Shown: piece after piece, positions 22,273-30,441 of the stretch | Layout of the letters: each line of letters opens with the position of its first letter | How positions within the stretch are numbered: the first letter of the stretch is position 1 | Origin: an uncultured Oscillospiraceae bacterium | GTDB lineage: Bacteria; Bacillota; Clostridia; Oscillospirales; Oscillospiraceae | Direction of reading: 5' to 3' | Assembly: GCA_934572445.1 (NCBI GenBank) | Contig: CAKTLD010000010.1 | Location: forward strand, 1-33,388 | DNA length: 33,388 bases | Notes under the pieces: generated by a model | Seen by the model: only the letters and a program-made list of their open reading frames with translations | The model's database searches: none | What the model was told of the DNA's origin: nothing | Translations under genes and position numbers: made by a program

Positions 22273-22771
22273 CGATGTGCAGCATCTTTTGGATATGCTC
22301 TATGAGATGATCGACGGCGCGAAGAACGCCCCGCTTTCGAGCGACAAATGCCTGCTGAACCGCGACGAGGCGCTCGACCTGCTCGACGAGATCCGCGCCC
22401 AGCTCCCCGTGGAGCTCTCCCGCGCGCAGGAGCTCATCCGTGCCAAAGATGAGTATGTCAAATCCGCCAAGCGCGATGTAGAGCGTATGATGCAGCAGGC
22501 GGAGCAGGATGCGAAGAACAAAGTGTCGGAAACGGAGGTGCTTACCGCTGCGCGCGAGAAGAGCCACGAGATCATCAAGCGCGCCGAGGACCGCTCGCGC
22601 GAGATGTACCGCGTTGCCAACGAGTATACCGAGGACGCGCTTCGCCGCACCGAGGAGGCCATCCAGATGGCGCTGGCCGAGGTGCAGCAGTCCCGCTCGA
22701 ACTTCCGCGCCGCGTCCGTGGCGCAGATGCAGAAGAAGCGCGAGGAGCTGGCACAGTCTGCTGAAAAATAA
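22262..22771 (+). CDS. Coiled-coil protein of unknown function
   Basis: This 169-residue soluble protein consists mostly of charged helix, predicted coiled coil from about residue 45 to 168 (VKSAKRDVERMMQQAEQDAKNK and similar). It resembles the DivIVA-like or ATP-synthase-b-like proteins seen after coaD in Clostridia. There is no catalytic motif. The start overlaps the coaD end by 11 bases, so it belongs to the same operon. A scaffold or division-related role is possible but not shown by the sequence. Confidence 0.8.
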   Translation: MATNDVQHLLDMLYEMIDGAKNAPLSSDKCLLNRDEALDLLDEIRAQLPVELSRAQELIRAKDEYVKSAKRDVERMMQQAEQDAKNKVSETEVLTAAREKSHEIIKRAEDRSREMYRVANEYTEDALRRTEEAIQMALAEVQQSRSNFRAASVAQMQKKREELAQSAEK

Positions 22772-22867
22772 ACAAAATTTTTGTCAAAATTTCGTAAGAT
22801 CCGACAGCGTTCGACTGCTTTCGACAACGCACGGTAGACATAACCTACATTTGGGCTACATAACGAA

Positions 22868-22899
22868 GCCTGCCACAAGATATTGTGGCAGGCCTTTTT
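22868..22899 (+). terminator. Terminator of the rsmD-coaD operon
   Basis: The perfect 11-bp stem GCCTGCCACAA / TTGTGGCAGGC with a GATA loop is followed by CTTTTT. Confidence 0.92.
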
Positions 22900-22932
22900 G
22901 TGCTCAAAATTGAAATGGAACAAATGTTTTGG

Positions 22933-22957
22933 AAACGCCGCGCGTACGGCGTTTTTT
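22933..22957 (+). terminator. Second, tandem terminator upstream of the dcw cluster
   Basis: Stem AAACGCCG / CGGCGTTT with a 6-base loop and a run of T lies 34 bases after the first terminator. The remaining intergenic bases up to 23178 hold the mraZ promoter and boxes. Confidence 0.8.
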
Positions 22958-23004
22958 TGCGGGAAAAAGCAGAAAAAGGCTTGAAAACACAGGGAAATTT
23001 CCAC

Positions 23005-23033
23005 TTGCATTTTGGGGGGGGATACCGTATACT
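23005..23033 (+). promoter_or_regulatory. dcw cluster (mraZ) promoter
   Basis: TTGCAT (23005-23010) and TATACT (23028-23033) are separated by 17 bases. Start of transcription is expected near 23040. The leader to the mraZ start is about 140 bases. Confidence 0.75.
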
Positions 23034-23041
23034 CAAATCAT

Positions 23042-23061
23042 GAAGTGGTGGAAAGTGGTGG
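23042..23061 (+). promoter_or_regulatory. Probable MraZ-binding boxes
   Basis: Two direct repeats, GAAGTGGTGG and AAAGTGGTGG, sit at a 10-base period over the expected transcription start. AAGTGG-type direct repeats at about one-turn spacing are the known MraZ target in several bacteria. Autorepression of the cluster is inferred. Confidence 0.65.
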
Positions 23062-23178
23062 ATCATTTCAGATAAATGGTTTACTTTCCCACAAAAAGAC
23101 AGAGAGTGGGGCCGGATACGGCTTTGCCCTCTTTTCGCCATCTTCGGAAACGTTTCTTGAGAGGGGGGACAAGCTGCC

Positions 23179-23595
23179 GTGACGGGTCAGTATCAGCACA
23201 CGATCGACGCCAAGGGGCGGCTCTTTATCCCCGCGAAGCTGCGCGAGGAGCTCGGTGACACGTTTTATGTCACCATGGGCATGGATTCCTGCCTGAGCGT
23301 CTATTCCGATGCCTCCTGGGCACGCTTCACCGAGAAATTTGAAAGCCTGCCCTACACGAAGACCAAGGCGATGCGCCCGCTCTTCGCCAACGCCGCCAAG
23401 TGCGAGCCCGACGCACAAGGGCGCATTGTCCTGCCGCAGAAGCTCAGAGCCTACGCGGGCCTTGAAAAGGACGTGGTGGTCATCGGCGTTTCCAACCGTG
23501 CCGAGATCTGGAATTCGGAGAGATGGGCCGCCCTCGAGGCCGAGGAGCTCAATCCCGAGAATCTGGCCGCTGTGATGGAAGAGCTGGGGTTCTGA
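23179..23595 (+). CDS. mraZ: Transcriptional regulator MraZ
   Basis: This 138-residue protein has two SpoVT-AbrB-like halves: YQHTIDAKGRLFIPAKLREELG (residues 5-26) and CEPDAQGRIVLPQKLRAYAGL (about 75-95). It forms ring oligomers that bind direct repeats at its own promoter and control the dcw cluster; such repeats lie at 23042-23061. The start is GTG 23179 with GAGGGGGG upstream. It is the first gene of the cluster, 1 base before rsmH. Length is close to the usual 140-150. Confidence 0.96.
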   Translation: MTGQYQHTIDAKGRLFIPAKLREELGDTFYVTMGMDSCLSVYSDASWARFTEKFESLPYTKTKAMRPLFANAAKCEPDAQGRIVLPQKLRAYAGLEKDVVVIGVSNRAEIWNSERWAALEAEELNPENLAAVMEELGF

Positions 23596-23596
23596 G

Positions 23597-24535
23597 ATGG
23601 AAGAGAACTACGGCCATAAGCCGGTGCTGCTGCACGAGTGCCTCGACGCGCTCGCCATCAAGCCCGACGGTATTTATGTGGACGGCACGCTCGGCCGCGC
23701 CGGGCACTCGCTTGAGATCGTGTGCCGCCTGACGACGGGAAGGCTCATCGCGCTTGACCGCGACGAGACCGCGATCGAAGCGGCGAACCGCCGCCTCGGT
23801 GACTATCTCGATAGGGTCACGCTCGTCCACAGTAACTTCAGCGCGCTCGACTCCGTTTTGCGTGAGTTGGGCGTCAGCGGTGTGGACGGGATGCTGTTTG
23901 ATCTGGGCGTTTCCTCCCCGCAGCTGGACGAGGCGCAGCGCGGCTTTTCCTACAAGCAGGACGCGCCGCTCGACATGCGCATGGACGAATCCGCTGCGCT
24001 GACCGCGCGCGAGGTCGTGAACACATACTCTTACGAGGAGCTGCGCCGCATCCTCTTTGAATACGGCGAGGAGCGCTACGCGCCCGCCATCGCAAAGAAA
24101 ATTTGTCAGCGCCGCGGGCAGAAGCCCATTGAAACGACGCTTGAGCTCGCCGACATCATCCGTTCAGCCATGCCCGCGAGCGCGCTGCGCGAAAAGCAGC
24201 ACCCCGCCAAGCGCAGCTTTCAGGCCATCCGCATCGCCGTGAACGACGAGCTGGGTGAGCTGCCGCCGATGCTTGACGCGGCAGAGAAAAACCTGAAGAG
24301 CGGCGGGCGGCTCGCGGTCATCACGTTCCACTCGCTCGAGGACCGTATCGTCAAGCGCAAGCTGCAGGAGCTGGCCCAGGGCTGCATCTGCCCGCCGGAA
24401 TTTCCGGTGTGCGTGTGCGGCAGGAAACCGAAAATGAAGCTGATCAGCAGAAAGCCCGTCGTCTCTGGTGATGAGGAGCTCGCTGAAAATCCCCGCGCCC
24501 GCAGCGCCAAGCTGCGCGTTGCGGAAAAGTGCTGA
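23597..24535 (+). CDS. rsmH: 16S rRNA (cytosine1402-N4)-methyltransferase RsmH
   Basis: This 312-residue SAM methyltransferase modifies C1402 in the ribosomal P site. Characteristic sequences are HKPVLLHECLDAL, YVDGTLGRAGHS (SAM site, with Ala in place of the usual second Gly), LFDLGVSSPQLD, GFSYKQDAPLDMRMD, RSFQAIRIAVNDEL and TFHSLEDRIVK. It is the second gene of the dcw cluster in the canonical position after mraZ, starting one base after the mraZ stop. Confidence 0.97.
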   Translation: MEENYGHKPVLLHECLDALAIKPDGIYVDGTLGRAGHSLEIVCRLTTGRLIALDRDETAIEAANRRLGDYLDRVTLVHSNFSALDSVLRELGVSGVDGMLFDLGVSSPQLDEAQRGFSYKQDAPLDMRMDESAALTAREVVNTYSYEELRRILFEYGEERYAPAIAKKICQRRGQKPIETTLELADIIRSAMPASALREKQHPAKRSFQAIRIAVNDELGELPPMLDAAEKNLKSGGRLAVITFHSLEDRIVKRKLQELAQGCICPPEFPVCVCGRKPKMKLISRKPVVSGDEELAENPRARSAKLRVAEKC

Positions 24536-24571
24536 GACCGGCACAAAAAATCTTGAGGAAGGGAGATCGCC

Positions 24572-25153
24572 ATGGCAAGCCGCAGAGAGCAGAGCATGAG
24601 ATATCGCCACTACAGCGGACGTGTCGACGGCAATCTCGCTTACGATCCCGCCTATGAGGAGCGCCAGCGGCGGCTGCGCCGTGAGCGCGAATATGAGCGC
24701 GAGCATGAACGCCGCGAGGAATTCATTCGCCCTCCGCGGCCCAAGGTCCAGCGCAGGAGCGCTCCGGCAAGACGGCAGCGCGAAAAGGTGTCGCTTGGCG
24801 CGGCGTGCGGCTTTTTGGCCCTGGCCGTGATGGCGGTGCTGCTGATCCTGTGCCGCGCGCAGCTGACAGAGATCTCGGCGGATGTGGTGTCGATGCAGCG
24901 CGAGCTCAATACGCTCGAGGAGGAGCATGTCTCGCTGCTCACACGCTATGAAAAGACGTTTGACCTTGCCACCATCAAGGAGGCGGCGGCCGCGGCGGGC
25001 ATGAGCAAGCCCAGCTCGTCGCAGATCTACTATATCGATCTTTCTGAGGCCGATAGTGTGGTCGTATACCAGCAGCAGAGCCAGAGCGTACTGAGCAGGG
25101 TCTTCACCTCGCTGGGGCAGGGCGTATGCGCTGTGGTGGAATATTTCAAATGA
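24572..25153 (+). CDS. ftsL: FtsL-like cell division protein
   Basis: This 193-residue bitopic protein has a long Arg/Glu-rich cytoplasmic part (residues 1-72), one transmembrane segment at about 73-94, and an extracellular coiled coil (about 97-130; LTEISADVVSMQRELNTLEEEH). Its topology and place between rsmH and the PBP identify it as FtsL, which binds FtsB/DivIC and activates septal synthesis. The cytoplasmic region is far longer than in model FtsL proteins (about 25-40 residues). GGAAGGGAGA precedes the ATG. Confidence 0.85.
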   Translation: MASRREQSMRYRHYSGRVDGNLAYDPAYEERQRRLRREREYEREHERREEFIRPPRPKVQRRSAPARRQREKVSLGAACGFLALAVMAVLLILCRAQLTEISADVVSMQRELNTLEEEHVSLLTRYEKTFDLATIKEAAAAAGMSKPSSSQIYYIDLSEADSVVVYQQQSQSVLSRVFTSLGQGVCAVVEYFK

Positions 25154-25167
25154 GCGAAGCTATACAT

Positions 25168-25194
25168 AAGGAGTAAGGAGCTTCCTTACTCCTT
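25168..25194 (+). other. Perfect 12-bp hairpin between ftsL and the PBP gene
   Basis: AAGGAGTAAGGA / TCCTTACTCCTT with a GCT loop is followed by GTTTCC. It has only a weak T run, so it may attenuate or protect mRNA ends rather than terminate. Its 5' arm carries a ribosome-site-like AAGGAG. The true PBP ribosome site AAGGAGG lies just beyond, at 25207-25213. Confidence 0.7.
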
Positions 25195-25223
25195 GTTTCC
25201 ATCTTTAAGGAGGATGAAAAACC

Positions 25224-27455
25224 GTGGCCGAGACCCCGAAGAGAAGACCGGAATCCGCCCGCCGCGCCAACCGGATCATCCAGAGCAGGACGCTGCTGCT
25301 TCTGGGCATATTCGGCGTGTGCACGTTTGCGCTGCTGTTTGCAAAGCTTTATCACTGGCAGATCACCGAGCATGAGGACCTGCAGAAGCTCGCTGTGCGC
25401 CAGCAGACGCTGCGCACTACCGTGGAGGCGAGCCGCGGCACGATCTACGATAAAAACGGCACCATCCTCGCCATGTCCTACACGGCGGAGAACGTCTTCC
25501 TTTCCCCGCTGGAGATCGCGGAGAACGAACAGGATCAGGATCTGATCGCAAACGGCCTTGCCGAGATCCTCGGCGTGGACGCCGACGATTTGCGCAAGAA
25601 GATGGAAAAGACCTATTCGCAGTACGAGGAGGTCAAAAAGAAGGTCGACGAAGATAAGGCCGACGAGGTCCGCGCATTTATCAACGAGAACGATATCAAG
25701 GGCGTTTTCCTGCGGCCCACCAGCAAGCGCAGCTATCCCAAGGGAACGCTCGCCTCACAGGTCATCGGCTTTACCAATGATGCCGGCGGCGCCTACGGGC
25801 TCGAGGCCATCTACAACGACGAATTGACGGGCGAGAGCGGCCTGGTCGTCACTGCGCGCGACCGCGACGGCCGCGCCGTGCTCTACCAGTACGACCAGTA
25901 TTTCGATGCGCAGAACGGCTGTGACCTGCACACCACGCTCGACACCACCATCCAGTATTACCTGGAAAAGGGCGTGGAGGAGCTGGAGGCCCGCTTCGGC
26001 ACCGGTAAGGGCGCGACGGGCATTGTCATGGATGTCAACACCGGCGCGGTGCTGGCGATGGCCTCGCTGCCGACCTATGACCTCAACTCCCCCGGCACGA
26101 TCTACAACGATTTCCTCACCGCCGGCATGAGCGAGGAGGAAATCCTGGAAAAGGCCTCGGAGCTTTGCAACAGGCAGTGGCGCAGCAAGGCCATCAACGA
26201 TACCTATGAACCGGGCTCCACGTTCAAAACGCTGACGCTGGCCATGGCGCTTGAGGAAAACGTGGTGGACCTGAATTCCAGCTTCTATTGCAGCGGCAGC
26301 GTTAATATCGAGGGCGCAACGATCAACTGCTCCAAGCGCGCCCCCGGCCACGGCCAGCAGAATCTGACACAGGCGTTCGCCAACTCCTGCAACCCCGCAT
26401 TCATCAACATCGGCCTTCGCATCGGCAACGCCAAGTTCTACCAGTATATGAAGGACTTCGGCCTGACCGACTACACCGGCATCGACACCTCCGGCGAAGC
26501 CAGCGGCTTTGTCAACAGCGAGATCGAATATTCCACGCTGGCGCTGGCCTGCTACGCCTTCGGTCAGAACTTCAACGTCACGCCCATCGCGCTGCTGGCG
26601 GCCCAGTGCGCCTGCGTCAACGGCGGCTATCTCTATACGCCTTATCTCGTCGAAGAGATCACCGATCAGGACGGCAGCGTCGTTTCCCGGCACGACGCCA
26701 CGCCTATCCGGCAGGTCATCTCCGAGGAGACCTCCGCCCTTGTGCGCGACATCATGGAATACGAGGTCACGAACGGCACGGGCAAGAACGGCCAGGTCGC
26801 GGGCTACCGCATCGGCGGCAAGACCGGTACGGCCGATAAGGTCGGCGGCAACGTCATCGTTTCGTTCGTGTGCTATGCGCCCGCGGATGACCCGCAGATC
26901 ATGATGCTGCTGACGCTCGACGAACCGAACAAGGATACCGGCACCTACGTCTCCGGCGGCAATATGGTCGCTCCCGTGGCGGGCTCCGTTATGGCGGAGA
27001 TCCTGCCTTATCTCGGCATCGAGCCGAGCTATACCGCCGAGGAGCTCGTCGGCGCGGACACCACCGTGCCGAACGTGGTCGGCATGACGAAGGACGCCGC
27101 GCAGGCGAAGCTGAGCGAAAGCGGCTTTTCCTGCCGCATTGTCGGCGACGGTGATACCGTCACTGACCAGACGCCCGTCGGCGGCGCGATCGTGCCGAAC
27201 AACGCGGGTATCATCCTGTACTTCGGCGCGGAAAAGTCCGCGGAGAAATGCATTGTCCCCAACGTTGTGGGCGACAGCGCCTCGGCCGCCAATCAGAAGC
27301 TTGTGAACGCCGGACTTATTATGAGCATTTCCGGCGCGACGAACCGCAGCTCGTCCACCGTACGCGCCATCTCGCAGAGCGTTGCGCCCGGCGCAGAGGT
27401 GGCGGCAGGCACTGTTGTGCGTGTGCAGTTCAGCGACAGCTCTGTGCGCGACTGA
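25224..27455 (+). CDS. Class B penicillin-binding protein with two PASTA domains (FtsI/SpoVD type)
   Basis: This 743-residue septal transpeptidase has a short cytoplasmic tail, one membrane anchor (about residues 29-48), a pedestal domain, and a transpeptidase domain with STFK (about residue 331, catalytic Ser), SCN (about 388) and KTGT (about 533). Two C-terminal PASTA repeats start near 612 and 676 (VPNVVGMTKDAAQAKLSESGF; VPNVVGDSASAANQKLVNAGL). It cross-links new peptidoglycan with FtsW. It may serve division, the spore cortex (SpoVD) or both; the sequence alone does not decide. The start is GTG with AAGGAGG 10 bases upstream. Confidence 0.93.
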   Translation: MAETPKRRPESARRANRIIQSRTLLLLGIFGVCTFALLFAKLYHWQITEHEDLQKLAVRQQTLRTTVEASRGTIYDKNGTILAMSYTAENVFLSPLEIAENEQDQDLIANGLAEILGVDADDLRKKMEKTYSQYEEVKKKVDEDKADEVRAFINENDIKGVFLRPTSKRSYPKGTLASQVIGFTNDAGGAYGLEAIYNDELTGESGLVVTARDRDGRAVLYQYDQYFDAQNGCDLHTTLDTTIQYYLEKGVEELEARFGTGKGATGIVMDVNTGAVLAMASLPTYDLNSPGTIYNDFLTAGMSEEEILEKASELCNRQWRSKAINDTYEPGSTFKTLTLAMALEENVVDLNSSFYCSGSVNIEGATINCSKRAPGHGQQNLTQAFANSCNPAFINIGLRIGNAKFYQYMKDFGLTDYTGIDTSGEASGFVNSEIEYSTLALACYAFGQNFNVTPIALLAAQCACVNGGYLYTPYLVEEITDQDGSVVSRHDATPIRQVISEETSALVRDIMEYEVTNGTGKNGQVAGYRIGGKTGTADKVGGNVIVSFVCYAPADDPQIMMLLTLDEPNKDTGTYVSGGNMVAPVAGSVMAEILPYLGIEPSYTAEELVGADTTVPNVVGMTKDAAQAKLSESGFSCRIVGDGDTVTDQTPVGGAIVPNNAGIILYFGAEKSAEKCIVPNVVGDSASAANQKLVNAGLIMSISGATNRSSSTVRAISQSVAPGAEVAAGTVVRVQFSDSSVRD

Positions 27456-29061
27456 CGCGCGCCCAGCTCCGAAAGACAGCGAGACACAATTCCGGAAGGG
27501 AAGCTTCAAAACGCAGCTATCTGAGCTTGTTTCCACGCTGAAGGACAAGGAACTGCACGCCTCGCCCGCACTCGAGATCGCGGGGCTCGCGCTCGATTCC
27601 CGCGCGGCGGGGGAGGGGGACCTCTTCTTTGCCGTTCCGGGTGCAAAGGAGGACGGCTACGGCTATATTGCCGAGGCCGCGGCGCGCGGCGCGGTCTGCG
27701 CCGTGTGCATGCAGCCGCCGCAGGAGGAGATCCCCTATATTCTTGTGCCCGATGTGCATGAAGCGCTTGCACTTTGCGCGGCGGTATGGTATGGTACTCC
27801 GGCGGGAAAAATGACGATGGTCGGCGTGACCGGCACCAACGGCAAAACGACCACCACCTATCTGATCAAACAGCTGCTGGAGCGAACACGCGGCGCGAAG
27901 GTCGGGCTGATCGGCACGAACCAGAACATGATCGGCGGCGAGGCGCTGCCCGCCGAGCGCACCACGCCCGACGCACTGAGCGTCCAGCGGCTGCTGGCCC
28001 GAATGGCAGACGCGGGCTGCCAATACGTTGTGATGGAGGTTTCGTCTCACGCGCTCGTACAGCGCCGCGTAGCCGGTATCCGCTTCCGCGTGGGCATCTT
28101 TACGAATCTCACGCAGGACCACCTCGACTATCACGGTACGATGGAGGCCTACTGCGACGCCAAGGCCCTGCTCTTTGACGCCTGCGATATCGCCTGCGTC
28201 AACGGCGACGATGCGTGGACGCAGCGTATTCTTGCGCACTTTGCCAGCGTGCGGCATACCTACGGGCAGAACATGACCAACGACCTTGTCGGCTGGCGCG
28301 CCCGTTACGATAACGACCGCGTGCGCTTTACCGCCTGCACGGATCTCGACCATGAGGAAACGGCCATCGGTATTCCGGGCGGCTTTTCGCTCTACAACGC
28401 GCTCGCGGCGCTCTGCGCCGTGCAGGCGCTCGGCGTGCCGCTTTCCGACGCGGCGAAGGCGCTGACGGACTGCGTCGGCGTCAAGGGCCGGTGCGAGGTC
28501 GTGCCGCTGAGCGCGCCGTTCACGGTCATCATCGACTATGCCCATACGCCCGACGGGCTGAAAAACATTCTCTCCACGGTCTGCGGCTTTGCCGACGGGC
28601 GCGTGATCGCGCTGTTCGGCTGCGGCGGCGACCGTGACCGGACCAAGCGCCCCCGCATGGGGACCATCGCCGCGGCGCTGGCGGACTTTGTCGTGCTGAC
28701 GAGCGACAATCCCCGTACCGAGAATCCCTACGAGATCCTGCGCGATGTGCTGCCCGCAATTCTCGACAGCCGCACCCCCTTTGCCGTGATCGAAAACCGG
28801 CGCGAGGCCATTGGCTTTGCCCTGCGCGAGGCAGAGGCGGGCGATGTGGTTGTGCTGTGCGGCAAGGGGCACGAAACCTATCAGGAGATCGGAACCACGA
28901 AATACCACCTCGACGAGAGGGAGGTCGTGCGCGAGCAGTTCGCGCAAGTACAAAGGAAGGAAGCCGCTGCGGCGGCGGAGGACAACGAACATGAAGATCA
29001 TCATTGCGAGCATCCTGAGCTTTGTGGTATCTGCGGTCACGGGGCGGTATCTGGTCCCTGA
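27421..29061 (+). CDS. murE: UDP-MurNAc-tripeptide synthetase MurE (start uncertain)
   Basis: This Mur ligase adds the third amino acid to UDP-MurNAc-L-Ala-D-Glu. Motifs are VGVTGTNGKTTTTYLIKQ (ATP site), FTNLTQDHLDYHGTMEAY, IDYAHTPDGL and TSDNPRTENP. The DNPR box indicates meso-diaminopimelate as substrate. The family-like N-terminus (KTQLSELVSTLKD) begins near 27508, but no ATG, GTG or TTG lies in frame there. The nearest start codons, GTG 27421 and TTG 27415 or 27382, lie inside the end of the PBP gene. GGAAGGGA precedes the conserved part, suggesting an unusual start around 27505. The C-terminal end overlaps mraY by 71 bases. Confidence 0.9.
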   Translation: MCSSATALCATDARPAPKDSETQFRKGSFKTQLSELVSTLKDKELHASPALEIAGLALDSRAAGEGDLFFAVPGAKEDGYGYIAEAAARGAVCAVCMQPPQEEIPYILVPDVHEALALCAAVWYGTPAGKMTMVGVTGTNGKTTTTYLIKQLLERTRGAKVGLIGTNQNMIGGEALPAERTTPDALSVQRLLARMADAGCQYVVMEVSSHALVQRRVAGIRFRVGIFTNLTQDHLDYHGTMEAYCDAKALLFDACDIACVNGDDAWTQRILAHFASVRHTYGQNMTNDLVGWRARYDNDRVRFTACTDLDHEETAIGIPGGFSLYNALAALCAVQALGVPLSDAAKALTDCVGVKGRCEVVPLSAPFTVIIDYAHTPDGLKNILSTVCGFADGRVIALFGCGGDRDRTKRPRMGTIAAALADFVVLTSDNPRTENPYEILRDVLPAILDSRTPFAVIENRREAIGFALREAEAGDVVVLCGKGHETYQEIGTTKYHLDEREVVREQFAQVQRKEAAAAAEDNEHEDHHCEHPELCGICGHGAVSGP

Positions 29062-29980
29062 GCTGCGCAAGCTGAAGGCGGGGCAGAGCATCCGCGAGGA
29101 CGGTCCCACCTGGCACGCTGGCAAGGCCGGTACGCCCACGATGGGCGGCCTGATGTTCATTTTCGGCATCCTGGTCTCCATTCTGATCTGCGGCTGGAAG
29201 GGCATGATGGCGGGGGACTTTAAGCACCTCTACATCTTCTTCTTCGCCCTGATCTTCGGCGGTATCGGCTTTTTGGATGACTTTGAAAAGGTGAAGCACA
29301 AGCAGAATCTCGGCCTCACGGCGATCCAGAAGTTCCTGCTCCAGCTTGCCGCGGCGGTCGCGTTCCTCTGCCTGATGCGCTTTGAGGGAATGCTGACACC
29401 GAACCTCTATGTGCCGTTTTTCAATACCCAGATCGTTTTGAGCTGGCCGGTGTACATGGTGTTTGCGGCCTTTGTTATCGTCGGCACGGTCAATGCCGTC
29501 AACATCACCGACGGCATCGACGGTCTGGCCGGCAGCGTGACGGTGCCGGTGGGACTGTTTTTCGCGGTGGTGGCCATCTGGTGGCAGGGCTATGAGCAGC
29601 TGGGCATTTATTCCGGCGCGCTTGTCGGCGGGCTGCTGGGTTTCCTCATTTACAATTTCCACCCCGCCAAGGTCTTCATGGGCGACACGGGCTCGCTTTT
29701 CCTCGGCGGCACGGTGGCGGCGCTGGCCTTTGCCTACGATATGCCGCTTGTGCTGATCCCTGTTGGTTTCATCTATATCTGCGAAACGCTTTCCGATATT
29801 CTGCAGGTCATCTATTTTAAGGCCACGCACGGCAAGCGTCTGTTCAAAATGGCGCCGCTGCACCACCACTTTGAGCTCTGCGGCTGGAGCGAAGTGAAGC
29901 TTGTGGCGATCTTTACCACGGTGAGCGCCCTGTGCTGCATGGCGGCGCTGTTCGGAGTATTAAACAGATTTCATTTTTAA
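28991..29980 (+). CDS. mraY: Phospho-MurNAc-pentapeptide transferase MraY
   Basis: This 329-residue polytopic membrane enzyme transfers phospho-MurNAc-pentapeptide to undecaprenyl phosphate, making lipid I. Signature parts are GKAGTPTMGGLMF, FLDDFEK (catalytic Asp area), NAVNITDGIDGLAG, VFMGDTGSLFLGG and PLHHHFELCGWSE. GGAGG lies about 9 bases before the ATG, inside the murE 3' end. The usual murF between murE and mraY is missing. The usual murD after it is replaced by about 460 bp of non-coding DNA. Confidence 0.96.
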   Translation: MKIIIASILSFVVSAVTGRYLVPELRKLKAGQSIREDGPTWHAGKAGTPTMGGLMFIFGILVSILICGWKGMMAGDFKHLYIFFFALIFGGIGFLDDFEKVKHKQNLGLTAIQKFLLQLAAAVAFLCLMRFEGMLTPNLYVPFFNTQIVLSWPVYMVFAAFVIVGTVNAVNITDGIDGLAGSVTVPVGLFFAVVAIWWQGYEQLGIYSGALVGGLLGFLIYNFHPAKVFMGDTGSLFLGGTVAALAFAYDMPLVLIPVGFIYICETLSDILQVIYFKATHGKRLFKMAPLHHHFELCGWSEVKLVAIFTTVSALCCMAALFGVLNRFHF

Positions 29981-29985
29981 AATAT

Positions 29986-30418
29986 TCAAAATCGTGCGAA
30001 GCGCGATTTTGAGGGAGCTGCAGTGCGCGGCACTCACCGTGCCGCACACCGCAGAGTGCCGCTGACGCGCATGGAAACCGATGAAGTACCGCCAGTGGAG
30101 GAAACAGCGAGGCGGTTTCGAGAAAACGACACAGTCGGCGCACCTGAAAGGTGTGAAAATCGTAATGCCGCAATGATGACCGTCCCCCGCGACAGATTAA
30201 ATTTGTTTGCTGCCCGCAGGCGGCAAATGATATTGATCGTTTTTGCCTGCAAGGAGCACGCGGCATCCGTAAAGTAGCAGAGCTGCAACGGCTGCCCGGC
30301 TGCCGCGGCCTGTGCGCGGCAAAAAACACTTTGCGCGGAGCAAGTGTCGAACCGCTTGCGGTGAGGCATAGCGCGGAGTGATATTCATTATCAAAATGGT
30401 GCATCACTCAATTTTGAG
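29986..30418. repeat. Non-coding insert with matching palindromic ends (MITE-like)
   Basis: The 461-base gap between mraY and ftsW starts and ends with related 28-base hairpins: TCAAAAT...ATTTTGAG at 29986-30013 and 30391-30418, identical at 21 of 28 positions. Each is preceded by ATATTC. The interior is GC-rich with many short inverted repeats. No frame has a ribosome site, a recognisable domain or natural composition, so I see no gene. It may be a miniature mobile element or a decayed remnant at the place where murD usually lies. Confidence 0.5.
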
Positions 30419-30441
30419 TCAAATGAAAGGGGGAGGACTGC

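Noticed and set aside
30023..30407. Small open frames between mraY and ftsW on both strands
   Set aside because: No ribosome sites, no recognisable domain, biased composition in all frames and mutual overlap; the DNA looks non-coding.
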